From Schizochytrium sp. CCTCC M209059 (lineage: Eukaryota > Sar > Bigyra > Thraustochytrida > Thraustochytriidae), in contig KN805395.1 of NCBI GenBank assembly GCA_000818945.1, forward strand, positions 312,138 through 376,137: DNA of 64,000 bases. The letters are read 5' to 3'. A program made the translations under genes and the position numbers. This document shows positions 22,001 through 31,701 of this stretch, in pieces (position 1 is the stretch's first letter; each line of letters opens with the position of its first letter). Under the pieces are notes generated by a model. That model worked only from the letters and a program-made list of their open reading frames with translations. It searched no databases and was not told where the DNA came from.

Positions 22001-25000
22001 TCTTGGCATCACGGAGGAAATCATGCACGAGGTCGTGGCCTCTTCTCTCATTAACTCTCGTTCCTTTCTCCGCGAAAGTCAACATCAAGACCCTCTCAAG
22101 AGCTTTCTTGAGCAATCCGCAGCGTTTGCGTCCCGGCAACACAAGCGCGCGCACAGCCTTGCAGTGGATTTTTCCAAGGGCTGCGCTCTCACGCTCTTTA
22201 AAAATTGGGAGCCCCTCGCAAAAGTCGCAGTCGACCATATCCATCTTGACGTACGGACTGCGCAAGGCGACGGGCGCGTTCCCAAAGTCGCATGCGCACT
22301 CGACACTTGTACGCTCTATAACCTCCGCGCGTCGCCAGGTCTGTTGCGGGAGATCGTATCTGTGGACACTGTCCAAATCGACAGCCTCGGCGCAAGTGCA
22401 ACGTCAAACCAACGCATCAAAGTCCGCGTGGGCTCCATGGACGCCATCTTTTGGCAGCCTTTCATTACCGAGTGGATAGACTATGCCACCACGGGCATCA
22501 TCGATCTCTTTGCGTTTTCCGCATCGGAAAATGTCCTTTCCACATCGCAAAGTGACTGGATCCACACAACGCTATGCGTTGGCCCGGCCCTACTTCGCAT
22601 TCCGTCCGATGCGCACGGAACGCGCTCCCTATCTCTTCGCCTTGAAGCAACCAATGTCGAAAATAGCATTCATCGCGACAATGACAAGGACGTCTTTGCC
22701 ATTCGCTGGACAGGCATCAGGCTTGAGGCCACCTCCGGGGCCTGCATTCTTGAGCACAAGCTCGTCTCTCTCGCCCTCGAGCGATCATTTGCCGAGAGCA
22801 CATCCCTGCTTTGTGCCGACCTTTCCAATTTCCACTTTAATATTCTCGAGGACGGCTTCGACGACATCATCTCCTGTCTCCGCGACAACCTCCTCAACCA
22901 ACAGAGTGTTCTTACGGCCTTGCTCCGCGTCAAAAGAAGCCAGACCAGTCACCATTTGCCACCAAAGAGCGAGAGTCCCTCCTCGAATGGTCAAGAAGAT
23001 GGAAATGAAAGTGAATGCGGTGAACACGGACACGAGCTTCTTCGTCATGAGCCAGGGCCTGTCTCCGGCATAAAGTACTGGCGCAACTGGATCGAGACCA
23101 AATCGAAGCCGCAGCGAACCAACATTACAGTTTCTGCCATCTCTGCACGGCTTCTGAATCGAATTGTGGTGTCGCTCGACCGATTTGAGGCGATCACCTT
23201 GACGCGCTTTGTCCCAGCGGCAAATTCGTTTCTCTTCGAAAACGAATACGCGCTGCACGGTCTTGAAATTTCTGTCGCAGGTATGCCCCTTATTCGATCG
23301 GTGTCTCGAATGGACGCCAGTGAGCTTCTCCACAAATCACCTGCAGAAACCACTAACGAAGCCTCTTTGCGTCTCAAACATGACCCAGAACGCAACTCAT
23401 ACCTTGCTAGCCTCGCGCTCGACAATTTTGCGCTCATGCTCGGTCCCGAAGTACCAGATCACACTCTCATTCAACAACTCCACAAATCGCTACAATGGCG
23501 TCAAGACGACGCATCGTCACCCGACGTGGCCGACGTTGCTCGTAGTGATGCCCCGCCCGAACATGCTGGACAAGAGGTGCATCTCGAACTCGAGATGACG
23601 GGCGCACGTTTCGGTCTTGCCGACCTTGCCGGAAATCGCTTCGAGGCTATCCTTGATAGCATTGGTCACGCCACGACCACGACGCTGACACATGGTGAAA
23701 GTTCGCGCATTGACAGAGGTACCTTGCACGTTGATATAAGTGCTGCGTTGACAGATGGTCAACACGATCGCAAGACAAATGCGACTACGACCACCTCAGA
23801 CGTATCATCATCGGACCCGATGGGCATGACTATGACAGCGAGCATGCTTGATGCGATGACCGCAATCAGCGACGATGAGGGCGGCGGTATGGACGATGAA
23901 AGTGATCCACTTTCGGGCGGTCACGCCTCTGGTCTTAAACACACCGCGCCACTTTTGCTGCGCCCTTGCTCCATGAAAATCTTTTGGGATATGATTGACC
24001 GCGCATCTGCCGCCGATGTGCTCACGCAGCAGATTCGCGCCGAACTTACATCCAAACTCCGCGTTGAGCTGTCCTCGGGCCAGTCGTTGGCCCTTGTTGC
24101 TCTCCTTTCGAATCTGGCTGATGCATTTGTGCATTCGGCTCAACGAGGAGTCAAGTCCAGACAACATTTGCCAAGCACTCCACCGTCCTTCTCGCCCATG
24201 GACGCCCGTGAAGAACCTCGCGCGTACGAGACTGTCTTTCAAATGGCGCCGCTCGGACTCAAGCTTGGTCCCTGCACAACGTCTGGCCAAAATGGCGGAC
24301 CCTTGCTCGAGGTTCGAGGGTTTGCCAAACACTGCGAAGAGACGATCACACTCAAGGTAGCGCCAGGGGACATGCTTGTGATTGTGAACGGCGCGGACCT
24401 CACTTCTGTCTCGCACACACTCGACACCGCCAAGCAAGCTTTGCGCGACGCGGAATGGCCACGTCGGATTGGCTTTCTCCGTCCTAAACCTACGCGCGCC
24501 CTCACTGCAGACCCACTGCAATTTCGTCCCCTCAGCTCTGCCATTTGGACATGTCGCAACTGCAAGTCGGCTCAGCCCATCACTAGGCGTGATCACAGCG
24601 CCGCCTTTGAGGAAACCTGTCTCCGCTGCGGCGCCGTACATATCCAACTTTCAACCGAGGCCGACGATAGCGCCGGCGAAGGCACCATCGTCCACGATGA
24701 GGTCTACGAGAACCAGCGCTTTTATCTTCTTGTGGGATGGTCTCCCCAACTCCTGCCGACGGATCCTTACCCCTGGAGTGATCTGGCGGGACGCACCTTG
24801 CGACAGCTCGATGCGCACGCTCCGCTTCCTGAAAGTGCAGTCCCTGGGGCAAAGTGGTACTGGGTCGATGACTGGACCGTTGATGAAGCAAGATGCCGCG
24901 GAGGGAGTAGTGGCGGATGGGCTTATGCTCGCGAGTTTGGTCGCTTCCGCAAGGTACATCGTCCGCCGCGAGGCAAGGCTAAGCGAACGGACTGCGTCCG

Positions 25001-28000
25001 TCAGCGTCGCTGGATTCGCCGTCGCATTCTTTCATCGACACCAATCTCGGCGAAAAGGCCAGAGACAACAGCATCGAGGCCTTCGACCTCCGCGGTGTCT
25101 GCCTCCTCCTCCTCATTTTCTTCGTCTTCTTCTCCTTCTCCTTCTCCATCTTCTTCTTCTTCTCCTATACCAGAGAATTCTGCGCAGGCCCCACTCGAAC
25201 CTCGTGCAGATTCAACACGTAGCCGAAGCCGGCGGACCTCATTATCGGCGCGCGCGACCACGACGCACTACTCACTTCTCCTCGACACCAATCAACACGA
25301 AATGTCACTTTTGCTAGAAAGTGATGTTGTTCATCGTCCACTCGTGCGTTTCCGACTTGGCATGCACAACGACCTCGTGCCCGCTTCGTGGACCCGGGCT
25401 ATTGTTTTTGGTGCAGAGGATCCGCCGGCAGAAATTACCGAGTCTTCATCACTCTCGTTGCCCTCGTCATTTTCCTCTGGCACGAGCCGACTCCTCCCTC
25501 GTCGCCTTGCAGGAAATTTGTGTCTTGCTGCAGAAGCCTTCAATGTGGGGCTCCTTGATTGGGAACCTATCATTGAGCCCTGGGCCTTTGCGTTTGAGGC
25601 CCAGCACGAGGCAGCGTCCTGGAACTTAACTCTTATGGGCCTCTCACGTCTGCAAGTCAATGTTGGCCTTTCCATTGCGGACGCTCTTGCCCAGCTTCCC
25701 TCGTGGGGCCCACTCAACGATGCCTCCTCTGATGAGCGTCGCGACTGCAGCTGCGAACCGAACTTTCTGCGGGCCCGCGTCCCTCTCTTGGCGCTCGAAA
25801 ATCGAAGTGGTGTCACCATTACTGCTGCCCCTGCAGGTAATCCAAGCGCAGAGTTCGACGTCGACCCTGGTGCCAGGTTCGCCGCAATGCAGTTGCTCGG
25901 AAGCGATTCTGCAGCCTCTGATCTGTGGCACAGCATCGGACAAGAACGAGGCGTAACTGATGAGGCCGTCTCTCTTCGTTTCTTTGGTGGCTGGAAGGCT
26001 CTTGAACGCATTTCGCTGCGTCAGCTCATGCACGATGGAGAAATTGTGGCGCACAAGCTGCGGCAAGCAACGGGTCCTGAAACAGGAACCGTTTTGCTCC
26101 GCGTCGATGTGGGCCCGGATGGGGAGCGCATAATTCACGTCGAATCTGTTTTTCACATTGTCAACGAGTGCGACTTTGCCCTTTCGCTGCGTCTCGAAGA
26201 CCCCGGAGGACAAGGTACGCTCATGATTGATCCGTGCAAGCCCAGTGCGTCGGCGGAGCTACCGCTCGTCAAGAATCTCGAACTGCGCATGCTCCTTCTT
26301 GGCGTACTGGGCGAATCGTCTCGATCTGGATTCGTGCTCAACCTCGCTCACCTTTCCAGCAGCGCTCTGAAACTTGCTCGTGCTAACCTCGCAAAGGCCG
26401 TCTCGCCGCCCGGGATTCTCTTGGAGCAAAATATTACCGAGCTGGCCCCTGGAAAGCACGTATTAATAGATTTACACGCAGAAGCCATCAAGGAGTCCAA
26501 GAGCAGCTCTGGCGCTTTAGCTCGGCGCTATGTCGCGTGCAAAATTACAATTGCCACACGACCTCCTCGCACGGTTCGTAATGCGCTCGATTTTGCCATC
26601 GAAGTGCGCGCAGAACAAAATGACACTCTTGTACACGAAATTTCTCCCGGGAATACTGCAGCTCTCTATCATCTCGATGAAGTCGCCCTCAGCTTTCGCA
26701 TTCCCGCAATCTCCTCGACTTGGTCTGCGTGGGTCAAGGTTGCAGCCTTGGCGCAGCGTGGAGCAGACACCTTTGACCTTGATGATTGTCACGGTCGCAC
26801 GGTCCAAGTTCCAGTCAGTTTCCGAGCTCGCCGTGTCACTGTAGGTCCTGCTCTGCACCTCGAAGACCTCACATGGGGACTTGGACTTCAGGTTGGTCTT
26901 GTCGACGCAAGTTTGGGCCGTGCTCGTGCCATTCCCGGCCAGGCCGCAACGGACTCGATTGCTGTCGCCGAGTTCCAGCGCTGGTTACCCATGCAAGGCT
27001 GGAAGCCGCCAAGTCTTCCTGGAGACCCGAGTCCTTGGGCCTTTTATCCCGAAAATAGCGTGGCCTCCGCCACTGATCTCACGGAAGTGCCTCTAGAGCC
27101 TGGATGGGCCTGGGCAGAGCCCTCGTGGCGCTGCGATACCGCCAGTCACGACTGGGAGTATGCCACAGACTTTCAGGCACACCGATGGTCCCTCGTTCGA
27201 GGCAAGCTCGATTGTGCGCGGCGCCGCATCTGGCGACGTGCCTGTGTGCGTGACGTGCCCGTTCCTCAAGTTCTTTTGGGGCCGATTTCCACTAAGCCCC
27301 CCAAAAGTCGACGCCAAGGCGCGGGAACCGAGGAGACCTATGATGACTTGGACGATGTAAATGATCTGTATGACATTGACGCCGAGGATGATCAGGTCTT
27401 TAACGCGACTGCCGCGCGCGAGTACGACCAGTCAAAGACGACGCATCAGGGCAGCGAAGCCTACCGTCACGCACTGAATAGTGACAAACCTGCGCCTCCT
27501 AGTGCAAAGCATGCTGTTCAACTCGTTTTGCGACTTTCGGGACAAACAAGCTGGTCGGCGCCAATTGCTCTTGTCCCAGGTACCTGGAATCCCGTCGAGG
27601 TCGCCGACGAGCTCTCGGACACAGTGGTGTCTCTCATGGTCCAGGTCCCGGTCCTCATGCATCGTGAACGGATCATGATTTGGAACCAGTTTGCTATTCG
27701 TAGCAGACTGGAAAACGACCCCATCTACCTTGTGTCCACCCATCGGCACGTGTGTCCGACTGAAGTGCCCGATCCTAGCCACTCGACCAAGATTCAACCA
27801 GGCGAGACGATTCGTCGATTTCATTGGGATCAGCACGAATCGGGCCGCCTTTTACGCGTTGGGCGCGCAGTGTGTCTTGGTGATTCGGGCATGCAGGACA
27901 TTCTATGGAGCGGACCCATTGATCCAAGCGTCCTGGATGATATGGTCCTCATGCTTCGCGATCCGCGCGGCGTCGGCCGAGCTCTTGTCCACGTATCCAT

Positions 28001-30323
28001 TCGCGAGGACAGCACGTCGCGAGCCATCTTGGTGGATTTTGGTGAAAGTATACGCGATACTCCGCAGGCGCCTTATCGAATTGAAAATCGGACATTGTAC
28101 GAGCTCGAGTGCCGACAGCTGTCCAAATATTCCGAGGCTCTTGCGCCCCTCGTTGTCAAGGACAGGCGAGTGTGCCTGTTTGGTTTCGAATCCGCTACGG
28201 GTGACACCGAGGGTAGAATACACATTCGAGCAGTCAACGAGTCCGGTAAACCGGTCGAGGCTGTGGTTCATCTCCTGGGTGATGTGAACGCGCAACAAAA
28301 GGAGCTCGAACCGGTCGACACGCCCGAAAATCGCATTGTAGTTCGAGTCTTTGCTGAAGGCGCCACACGCGTCATTTGCGTGGCTCATGCGTGGGCAGTC
28401 GTGGAAGCACCGCCCTACGTGGATAAGCGCGTGGTCGTCTCTGCGCGCTGCGAGCTGCAAGGTGGCGTTACATTTTCGCTCACAGGCATGCATCGCGAGC
28501 TGCTGGCCGTGCACGCGGAAGGACTTTCCGTTTCTGGTGCTGAGACGGACATTCTGCGCACTGTTGACTTCCGGTTTGCATCCTTGCAGATGGACGACGC
28601 GGATCCGAGCACACGGGTGCCCGTGATGCTGCATCAAGGGCCGGTCCACGTTGTTGCTGCAACGTATGTGCGTTTCCCGCGCCGAGTTAAGCTTCTTTCG
28701 GTGCGGATCTTCCCGCTCGCGTTGCATCTTGCGAAACAACAGATTCGTGCGCTCTCGCAGTTTTACGAGGTCCTCTGCGCTCGTACGCACCGACGACGGC
28801 GACGGCGCTGGCAGCTGAAAAAGGAGAGCGAGCGCAATCTCTTGGGGAAATCGCAAGCGTCGCAAGCCGGTGGAACTTCCAAGCACAGGTTACAGATTTC
28901 GCAAAACGCCCCGGATCGCGCCCCGATTTCATTTGATGTGATCCATGTGCACGCGATGAGTGCCCGTGTGAACTTGACGTCCTCGGCTACGACTAAATCA
29001 CTTCCGTTGACAGAGTTGATGCGCCGCAGGGCTGGGTCGGAGGCCTTTGTGCGAAAACGTGCCTCGGCGCCGGTCTCGGCGCTCGAAGTCGTTGGCGCGG
29101 CAATCGCTCGCGTGACGGACCTTGACGATGTGCAGCTCCCTTACTGGGCCGTTGCTCTCGGGCATTTGTTGCGCAGCGACTTGCGGGATCATGACGTTTT
29201 CTTCGCGGAACTTGTCCTGCACCATTCTACAGTGTACGAGTTCGAATCGTCGGCTATTGCGCAACACTACATTGCGCAACTTGCCAAGGGCCTCGCAAGC
29301 ACGGCGCTTGTGGGTTCGGGATTGTTTCGTGGACCCATACATTTTGCACGAAACCTATCGATGGGCATGTCGGGGGTCATGGCGCGTGGTCCGCGGTCCA
29401 GCCTTGAGGATGGAGCTTCAGGTCTCGTAGCAGGCACGGCGCTTCTCTCCGAGACCGTCTTCAAAGGCCTTGCTCGTGGCCTTGCAACTATGTCTTTGAG
29501 CGACGAATATATTCGACGACGGCAGGATCGCGAGGAGCGCATGCGAGAGAAACGCGCGGCAGCATCGGGATTTCGCGAAGCTCTCAATGAGGGCGCTCTC
29601 ATTGTGCGCGATAGCGTGTCGGAAGGCGTCGTGGGTCTTTTGGCCGAGCCCGTGCAGGGCGGGCGCGACTATGGACCCATGGGCTTTTTGGGTGGAATTG
29701 GAAAGGGCGTCGTCGGGGTTGCCATCAAGCCTGTGATGGGTGTCTTGGATGCGGCCACCGTCGCGACGCAGTCGGTTCGATCCTCCGCCGGCCCCGTTGC
29801 TGGCGTCAACGGCACATCGTTCGGCCTTGCTGTGGAGGATGTCCAGGCGCGGTCCCTGGATGAGGCTTCGAGGGCACTGCGACGACGGCGTCGACTTCCG
29901 AGGGCTTTGTACGGCGCAGGTCTCCGTATTGCACCGTATGTGGAAGCAGATGCAATTGCTGCAGCGAGGATGCGTGCTTTGCATGGGGGCAAGTTGACCA
30001 GTGAGGTTTTTGCGGGGCGTTTCCAACCTTCGCGAGGCGAGGAGGTCGAGTACATTGTCACAGATCAGCGTTTATTGTGTTTTAGTATGCAAGCAGGCTC
30101 AAAGGACGAGCATCAGGATACCGCGTCGTCGACGTCTCTGCCGCTGTGGAGCGTAGACTTTGTCGACGTGCAATCTATTACGGTGACGCGAGACCCTTCG
30201 AGCGGAGTTCATATTCGCTATGGGGCTGGAGGTCAAGGCGACACCGCGTCGCGATTCGTCGCATGCACTCTGGACGAGGCGTATGCTTTTAGCTCGCTGC
30301 TTTTGGCTGCACCACGTAGATGA
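19005..30323 (+). CDS. VPS13: VPS13-family bridge-type lipid transfer protein with two dysferlin-type domains (3772 aa)
   Basis: VPS13 proteins are long hydrophobic grooves that move phospholipids between membranes at contact sites. The N-terminus (MLARLVAEAAGRYLEDV..., ~1-90) matches the chorein motif, which fixes the start at 19005. A PDZ-like segment (~1745-1832) is followed by a zinc-binding pattern (W1848, Cys1850, 1853, 1872, 1875). A first DysF-type module (~1918-2003) has WYWVDDW, GWAYAREF and RQRRWIRRR; a second (~2659-2748) has WAWAEPSW, WEYATDF and RRRIWRR. The stretch around them corresponds to the VAB/SHR-BD region. The VPS13 C-terminal domain (~3405-3630) has GLASTALVGSG...GPIHFARNL, GLARGLATMSLSDEY and the GFLGGIGKGVVGV block. 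A PH-like end follows (~3645-3768). Length is in the family range. There is not one intron in 11.3 kb. Confidence 0.95.
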   Translation: MLARLVAEAAGRYLEDVRHESVRVSFSDGGTCVVQNASVRPSAWRDLGLPFEVESAKFAELRMGVGWSWRGFETSASFHVDGLTIVVRPFASIEEARKAALVRKRAQVQTRVLHDLPNARDSQAWAARLLTRMLETASVTVTNLSVCFAEPAPAPAVHMRVREIVLRSAPSRQASQDPATNHSPPPRAVLSPLAHKLVALHDLVLTLGSGQEQIINLPRADATVQVNATANHPATGAPSIIVDLDCSDGIVSPQLSTEMLELLLRLGRRWAAFIDGDFTAAVHGANSFSRTANDTTLQVDGSVRDAQAALRSAKDLWRIAFDRVSELLREHRRWTSSRTEDLEMRTRRTNIFTDALRRGVQDGPWMDAFVADCPLDLLVQAHREAHLEPRKRLQQTNTSANSQSLATGASEKDEKKQPSQNFKDPSHAESGWAGWLRTFLPPDEDASQEPIGVNHDAKEHQQQQQEDETATYRCWVTFSAAHARINLVDDHGFSICSFSGSPSLVLRQDASASNVSAAVNQLRLIVGEKDILHVLDASQLNYATKSSPVAHAPLLPPKANDASSSAHENVISHGSVIFFDSLQDHADAPLRPSEDNNDDVHDDNGDDDEFHDAASAFSEESDSRDLKNQPSASVSPQEFVPLQRSKSDEILMGHAPLRIMSKKAIDDPAIDDPKHASSITIVLEPTEVEWDPQTFRGLAAFANAVSSAIGVSHTASAGLLLNSLREHAYVRVRFGAPRIRFDAKTTLSLGALAISTQPREKAQDSPETQNGQTEMDPAIDIAFQGAELLRNGRAVLGPIHVQGTLHSNHEHGKQVDLRIHGRGGTSPASQAPDPDAVIDEDLCSFIAKILRDISESGKLHASSIHAAESRALAPTSPTLGWRTSDAPLDSNPLAHLQLHCDALRVNLKNKDRSVFSMSMDEAKGSLSLFDLKRFQVHEANLELCGISCKHPNGRALLAQCSVHASYDAAMRHLDVSTADRISLAWVPPAMADAWATLQYLGITEEIMHEVVASSLINSRSFLRESQHQDPLKSFLEQSAAFASRQHKRAHSLAVDFSKGCALTLFKNWEPLAKVAVDHIHLDVRTAQGDGRVPKVACALDTCTLYNLRASPGLLREIVSVDTVQIDSLGASATSNQRIKVRVGSMDAIFWQPFITEWIDYATTGIIDLFAFSASENVLSTSQSDWIHTTLCVGPALLRIPSDAHGTRSLSLRLEATNVENSIHRDNDKDVFAIRWTGIRLEATSGACILEHKLVSLALERSFAESTSLLCADLSNFHFNILEDGFDDIISCLRDNLLNQQSVLTALLRVKRSQTSHHLPPKSESPSSNGQEDGNESECGEHGHELLRHEPGPVSGIKYWRNWIETKSKPQRTNITVSAISARLLNRIVVSLDRFEAITLTRFVPAANSFLFENEYALHGLEISVAGMPLIRSVSRMDASELLHKSPAETTNEASLRLKHDPERNSYLASLALDNFALMLGPEVPDHTLIQQLHKSLQWRQDDASSPDVADVARSDAPPEHAGQEVHLELEMTGARFGLADLAGNRFEAILDSIGHATTTTLTHGESSRIDRGTLHVDISAALTDGQHDRKTNATTTTSDVSSSDPMGMTMTASMLDAMTAISDDEGGGMDDESDPLSGGHASGLKHTAPLLLRPCSMKIFWDMIDRASAADVLTQQIRAELTSKLRVELSSGQSLALVALLSNLADAFVHSAQRGVKSRQHLPSTPPSFSPMDAREEPRAYETVFQMAPLGLKLGPCTTSGQNGGPLLEVRGFAKHCEETITLKVAPGDMLVIVNGADLTSVSHTLDTAKQALRDAEWPRRIGFLRPKPTRALTADPLQFRPLSSAIWTCRNCKSAQPITRRDHSAAFEETCLRCGAVHIQLSTEADDSAGEGTIVHDEVYENQRFYLLVGWSPQLLPTDPYPWSDLAGRTLRQLDAHAPLPESAVPGAKWYWVDDWTVDEARCRGGSSGGWAYAREFGRFRKVHRPPRGKAKRTDCVRQRRWIRRRILSSTPISAKRPETTASRPSTSAVSASSSSFSSSSSPSPSPSSSSSPIPENSAQAPLEPRADSTRSRSRRTSLSARATTTHYSLLLDTNQHEMSLLLESDVVHRPLVRFRLGMHNDLVPASWTRAIVFGAEDPPAEITESSSLSLPSSFSSGTSRLLPRRLAGNLCLAAEAFNVGLLDWEPIIEPWAFAFEAQHEAASWNLTLMGLSRLQVNVGLSIADALAQLPSWGPLNDASSDERRDCSCEPNFLRARVPLLALENRSGVTITAAPAGNPSAEFDVDPGARFAAMQLLGSDSAASDLWHSIGQERGVTDEAVSLRFFGGWKALERISLRQLMHDGEIVAHKLRQATGPETGTVLLRVDVGPDGERIIHVESVFHIVNECDFALSLRLEDPGGQGTLMIDPCKPSASAELPLVKNLELRMLLLGVLGESSRSGFVLNLAHLSSSALKLARANLAKAVSPPGILLEQNITELAPGKHVLIDLHAEAIKESKSSSGALARRYVACKITIATRPPRTVRNALDFAIEVRAEQNDTLVHEISPGNTAALYHLDEVALSFRIPAISSTWSAWVKVAALAQRGADTFDLDDCHGRTVQVPVSFRARRVTVGPALHLEDLTWGLGLQVGLVDASLGRARAIPGQAATDSIAVAEFQRWLPMQGWKPPSLPGDPSPWAFYPENSVASATDLTEVPLEPGWAWAEPSWRCDTASHDWEYATDFQAHRWSLVRGKLDCARRRIWRRACVRDVPVPQVLLGPISTKPPKSRRQGAGTEETYDDLDDVNDLYDIDAEDDQVFNATAAREYDQSKTTHQGSEAYRHALNSDKPAPPSAKHAVQLVLRLSGQTSWSAPIALVPGTWNPVEVADELSDTVVSLMVQVPVLMHRERIMIWNQFAIRSRLENDPIYLVSTHRHVCPTEVPDPSHSTKIQPGETIRRFHWDQHESGRLLRVGRAVCLGDSGMQDILWSGPIDPSVLDDMVLMLRDPRGVGRALVHVSIREDSTSRAILVDFGESIRDTPQAPYRIENRTLYELECRQLSKYSEALAPLVVKDRRVCLFGFESATGDTEGRIHIRAVNESGKPVEAVVHLLGDVNAQQKELEPVDTPENRIVVRVFAEGATRVICVAHAWAVVEAPPYVDKRVVVSARCELQGGVTFSLTGMHRELLAVHAEGLSVSGAETDILRTVDFRFASLQMDDADPSTRVPVMLHQGPVHVVAATYVRFPRRVKLLSVRIFPLALHLAKQQIRALSQFYEVLCARTHRRRRRRWQLKKESERNLLGKSQASQAGGTSKHRLQISQNAPDRAPISFDVIHVHAMSARVNLTSSATTKSLPLTELMRRRAGSEAFVRKRASAPVSALEVVGAAIARVTDLDDVQLPYWAVALGHLLRSDLRDHDVFFAELVLHHSTVYEFESSAIAQHYIAQLAKGLASTALVGSGLFRGPIHFARNLSMGMSGVMARGPRSSLEDGASGLVAGTALLSETVFKGLARGLATMSLSDEYIRRRQDREERMREKRAAASGFREALNEGALIVRDSVSEGVVGLLAEPVQGGRDYGPMGFLGGIGKGVVGVAIKPVMGVLDAATVATQSVRSSAGPVAGVNGTSFGLAVEDVQARSLDEASRALRRRRRLPRALYGAGLRIAPYVEADAIAAARMRALHGGKLTSEVFAGRFQPSRGEEVEYIVTDQRLLCFSMQAGSKDEHQDTASSTSLPLWSVDFVDVQSITVTRDPSSGVHIRYGAGGQGDTASRFVACTLDEAYAFSSLLLAAPRR

Positions 30324-30350
30324 GACGCCCTTGATGTAACTATAGGATTT

Positions 30351-30390
30351 CGTATCGTATCGTATCGTATCGTATCGTATCGTATCGTAT
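30351..30390. repeat. (CGTAT)8 pentanucleotide repeat
   Basis: Eight perfect CGTAT units, 28 bp after the VPS13 stop codon. Confidence 0.97.
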
Positions 30391-30595
30391 CAACTTGAGA
30401 ATCAATGGCAAGAGGAGAGGAGAGGAAAAGCCAGCTCCTTCGTGCCATAGTGAGATTGTAGCAACATGTGTATCATGTTCACCAAGCAACGACTAGCGCG
30501 ACATGCTGGTGCTGACAACGCATACATGTTTGTGGGTGCAAGAGGTAGGTCGTATCAACATTGCAAGACATTCTTTTGCTTGCTCATCATGTCTC

Positions 30596-30886
30596 TCAAC
30601 GCTTCGTCGCGGTGAGGTAGTCGAGGTAGTTTGCAAAAGGTTTAGCGCGCGGTGCTCGGTGCGCCCAATTGAGGTTCTCGTGCTGCACAGGCGCGCTGGA
30701 CGAAGCGCGAGACAAGATGGTGCCGTTGACCGCCTTCGAGCCGCCGCCCGATGGCGCGCTTGGCGGCTCCGCGAGCGGGTCTGCGGCCGAGGGCGCGGAC
30801 GAGGACAGCAGCAGCGTGAGCGTGGCGGCAGAGAGCCCCATCACGTAGCCGTCAATGCAGGCGTTAGGCTCCGGACGCGGCGTCAT
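30596..30886 (-). CDS. Possible small protein of unknown function (96 aa)
   Basis: I do not recognise it. The ATG at 30886 starts a 96 aa ORF with one hydrophobic segment (YVMGLSAATLTLLLSSSAP), a Pro/Ser linker and a polar, tyrosine-containing end (NLNWAHRAPRAKPFANYLDYLTATKR is the end in two parts: NLNWAHRAP and KPFANYLDYLTATKR). It is divergent from the CDP-DAG synthase-like gene, with 128 bp between starts. The composition is more protein-like than in the overlapping ORFs on the other strand. It could be a short single-pass membrane protein, or chance. Confidence 0.4.
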   Translation of the reverse strand: MTPRPEPNACIDGYVMGLSAATLTLLLSSSAPSAADPLAEPPSAPSGGGSKAVNGTILSRASSSAPVQHENLNWAHRAPRAKPFANYLDYLTATKR

Positions 30887-31014
30887 GGCAGCCCGAGAAG
30901 AAGACGCAAACAAAGTTCGCAAAACAGCATTTGCTTGTCTCGTCTGGCGTCGTCTCGTCCTCGTCTCCGCGCGTGTCGCCTCGTCTCGTTTCGCGCGAGC
31001 GAGCGGTCGACCTG

Positions 31015-31701
31015 ATGGCGAGCCGCGCACGGTGGGCAGACCTCGGCCCTCGCGTCGGTGTTCTTGTGGCGCTGGTCGTCTTTGTCTTCGTGCCGGTGGC
31101 GCTATGGCCGAGGTTGTGCTCGAGGGTTTTCCAGGGGGCCGTGGCTGTCGGAGGTCTCGAGTGGGCTCGTGCTGCAGCTCAGTCTCCTGCTGCACGTGCA
31201 GTCGCGCACGGCCGTGCGAGCGTGCAGGACTGGGCCCGCCTCGTATTTGCGACGTTGGCACTCGTTGCCTGGACAGTGCCGACGATGCTGAGCATCGAGT
31301 CGCGGATCATGGGGCCTTGCCCTGGCCATCGCCGTTCCATGGAGACCATCGCCATCGTTCTCCTTGTATCGGACTCTGCTCAGCTCGGCTTTGGTCGAGC
31401 ATTCGGACGAACGCGCTTCCTGCCGAGTATTTCGCCCAACAAGTCCTTGGAGGGCTACGTTGGTGGACTTGTGGTGACAATCTTATATGCATGGGCTCTA
31501 CACGGTTGGCCTCCCGCTCTCACAGGCCCTATCTTCCTGGCTGGGGTAGCCGGCGACCTTGGCTTTTCTCTTGCCAAGCGTATCATGGGCACCAAAGATT
31601 TTTCTGGCCTTTTAGGCCCCCATGGCGGCATTTGCGACCGGATCGACTCATACTTGGGAGCATGGACACTCTTGTCCTTTATATCCTGTGATGACAAGTG
31701 A
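31015..31701 (+). CDS. Phosphatidate cytidylyltransferase (CDP-diacylglycerol synthase) family protein (228 aa)
   Basis: The family converts phosphatidic acid and CTP to CDP-diacylglycerol, the precursor of PI, PG and cardiolipin, in a membrane. The C-terminal family signature is complete: SLAKRIMGTKDFSGLL then GPHGGICDRID (~185-211). Upstream, SDSAQLGFGRAFGR and PSISPNKSLEGYVGG match the conserved cytosolic loop. Hydrophobic segments precede and separate these blocks. At 228 aa it is shorter than the usual ~270-460 aa, mainly at the N-terminus. The open frame extends upstream to 30931 without an ATG, so I use the ATG at 31015; an upstream exon is possible. Confidence 0.85.
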   Translation: MASRARWADLGPRVGVLVALVVFVFVPVALWPRLCSRVFQGAVAVGGLEWARAAAQSPAARAVAHGRASVQDWARLVFATLALVAWTVPTMLSIESRIMGPCPGHRRSMETIAIVLLVSDSAQLGFGRAFGRTRFLPSISPNKSLEGYVGGLVVTILYAWALHGWPPALTGPIFLAGVAGDLGFSLAKRIMGTKDFSGLLGPHGGICDRIDSYLGAWTLLSFISCDDK

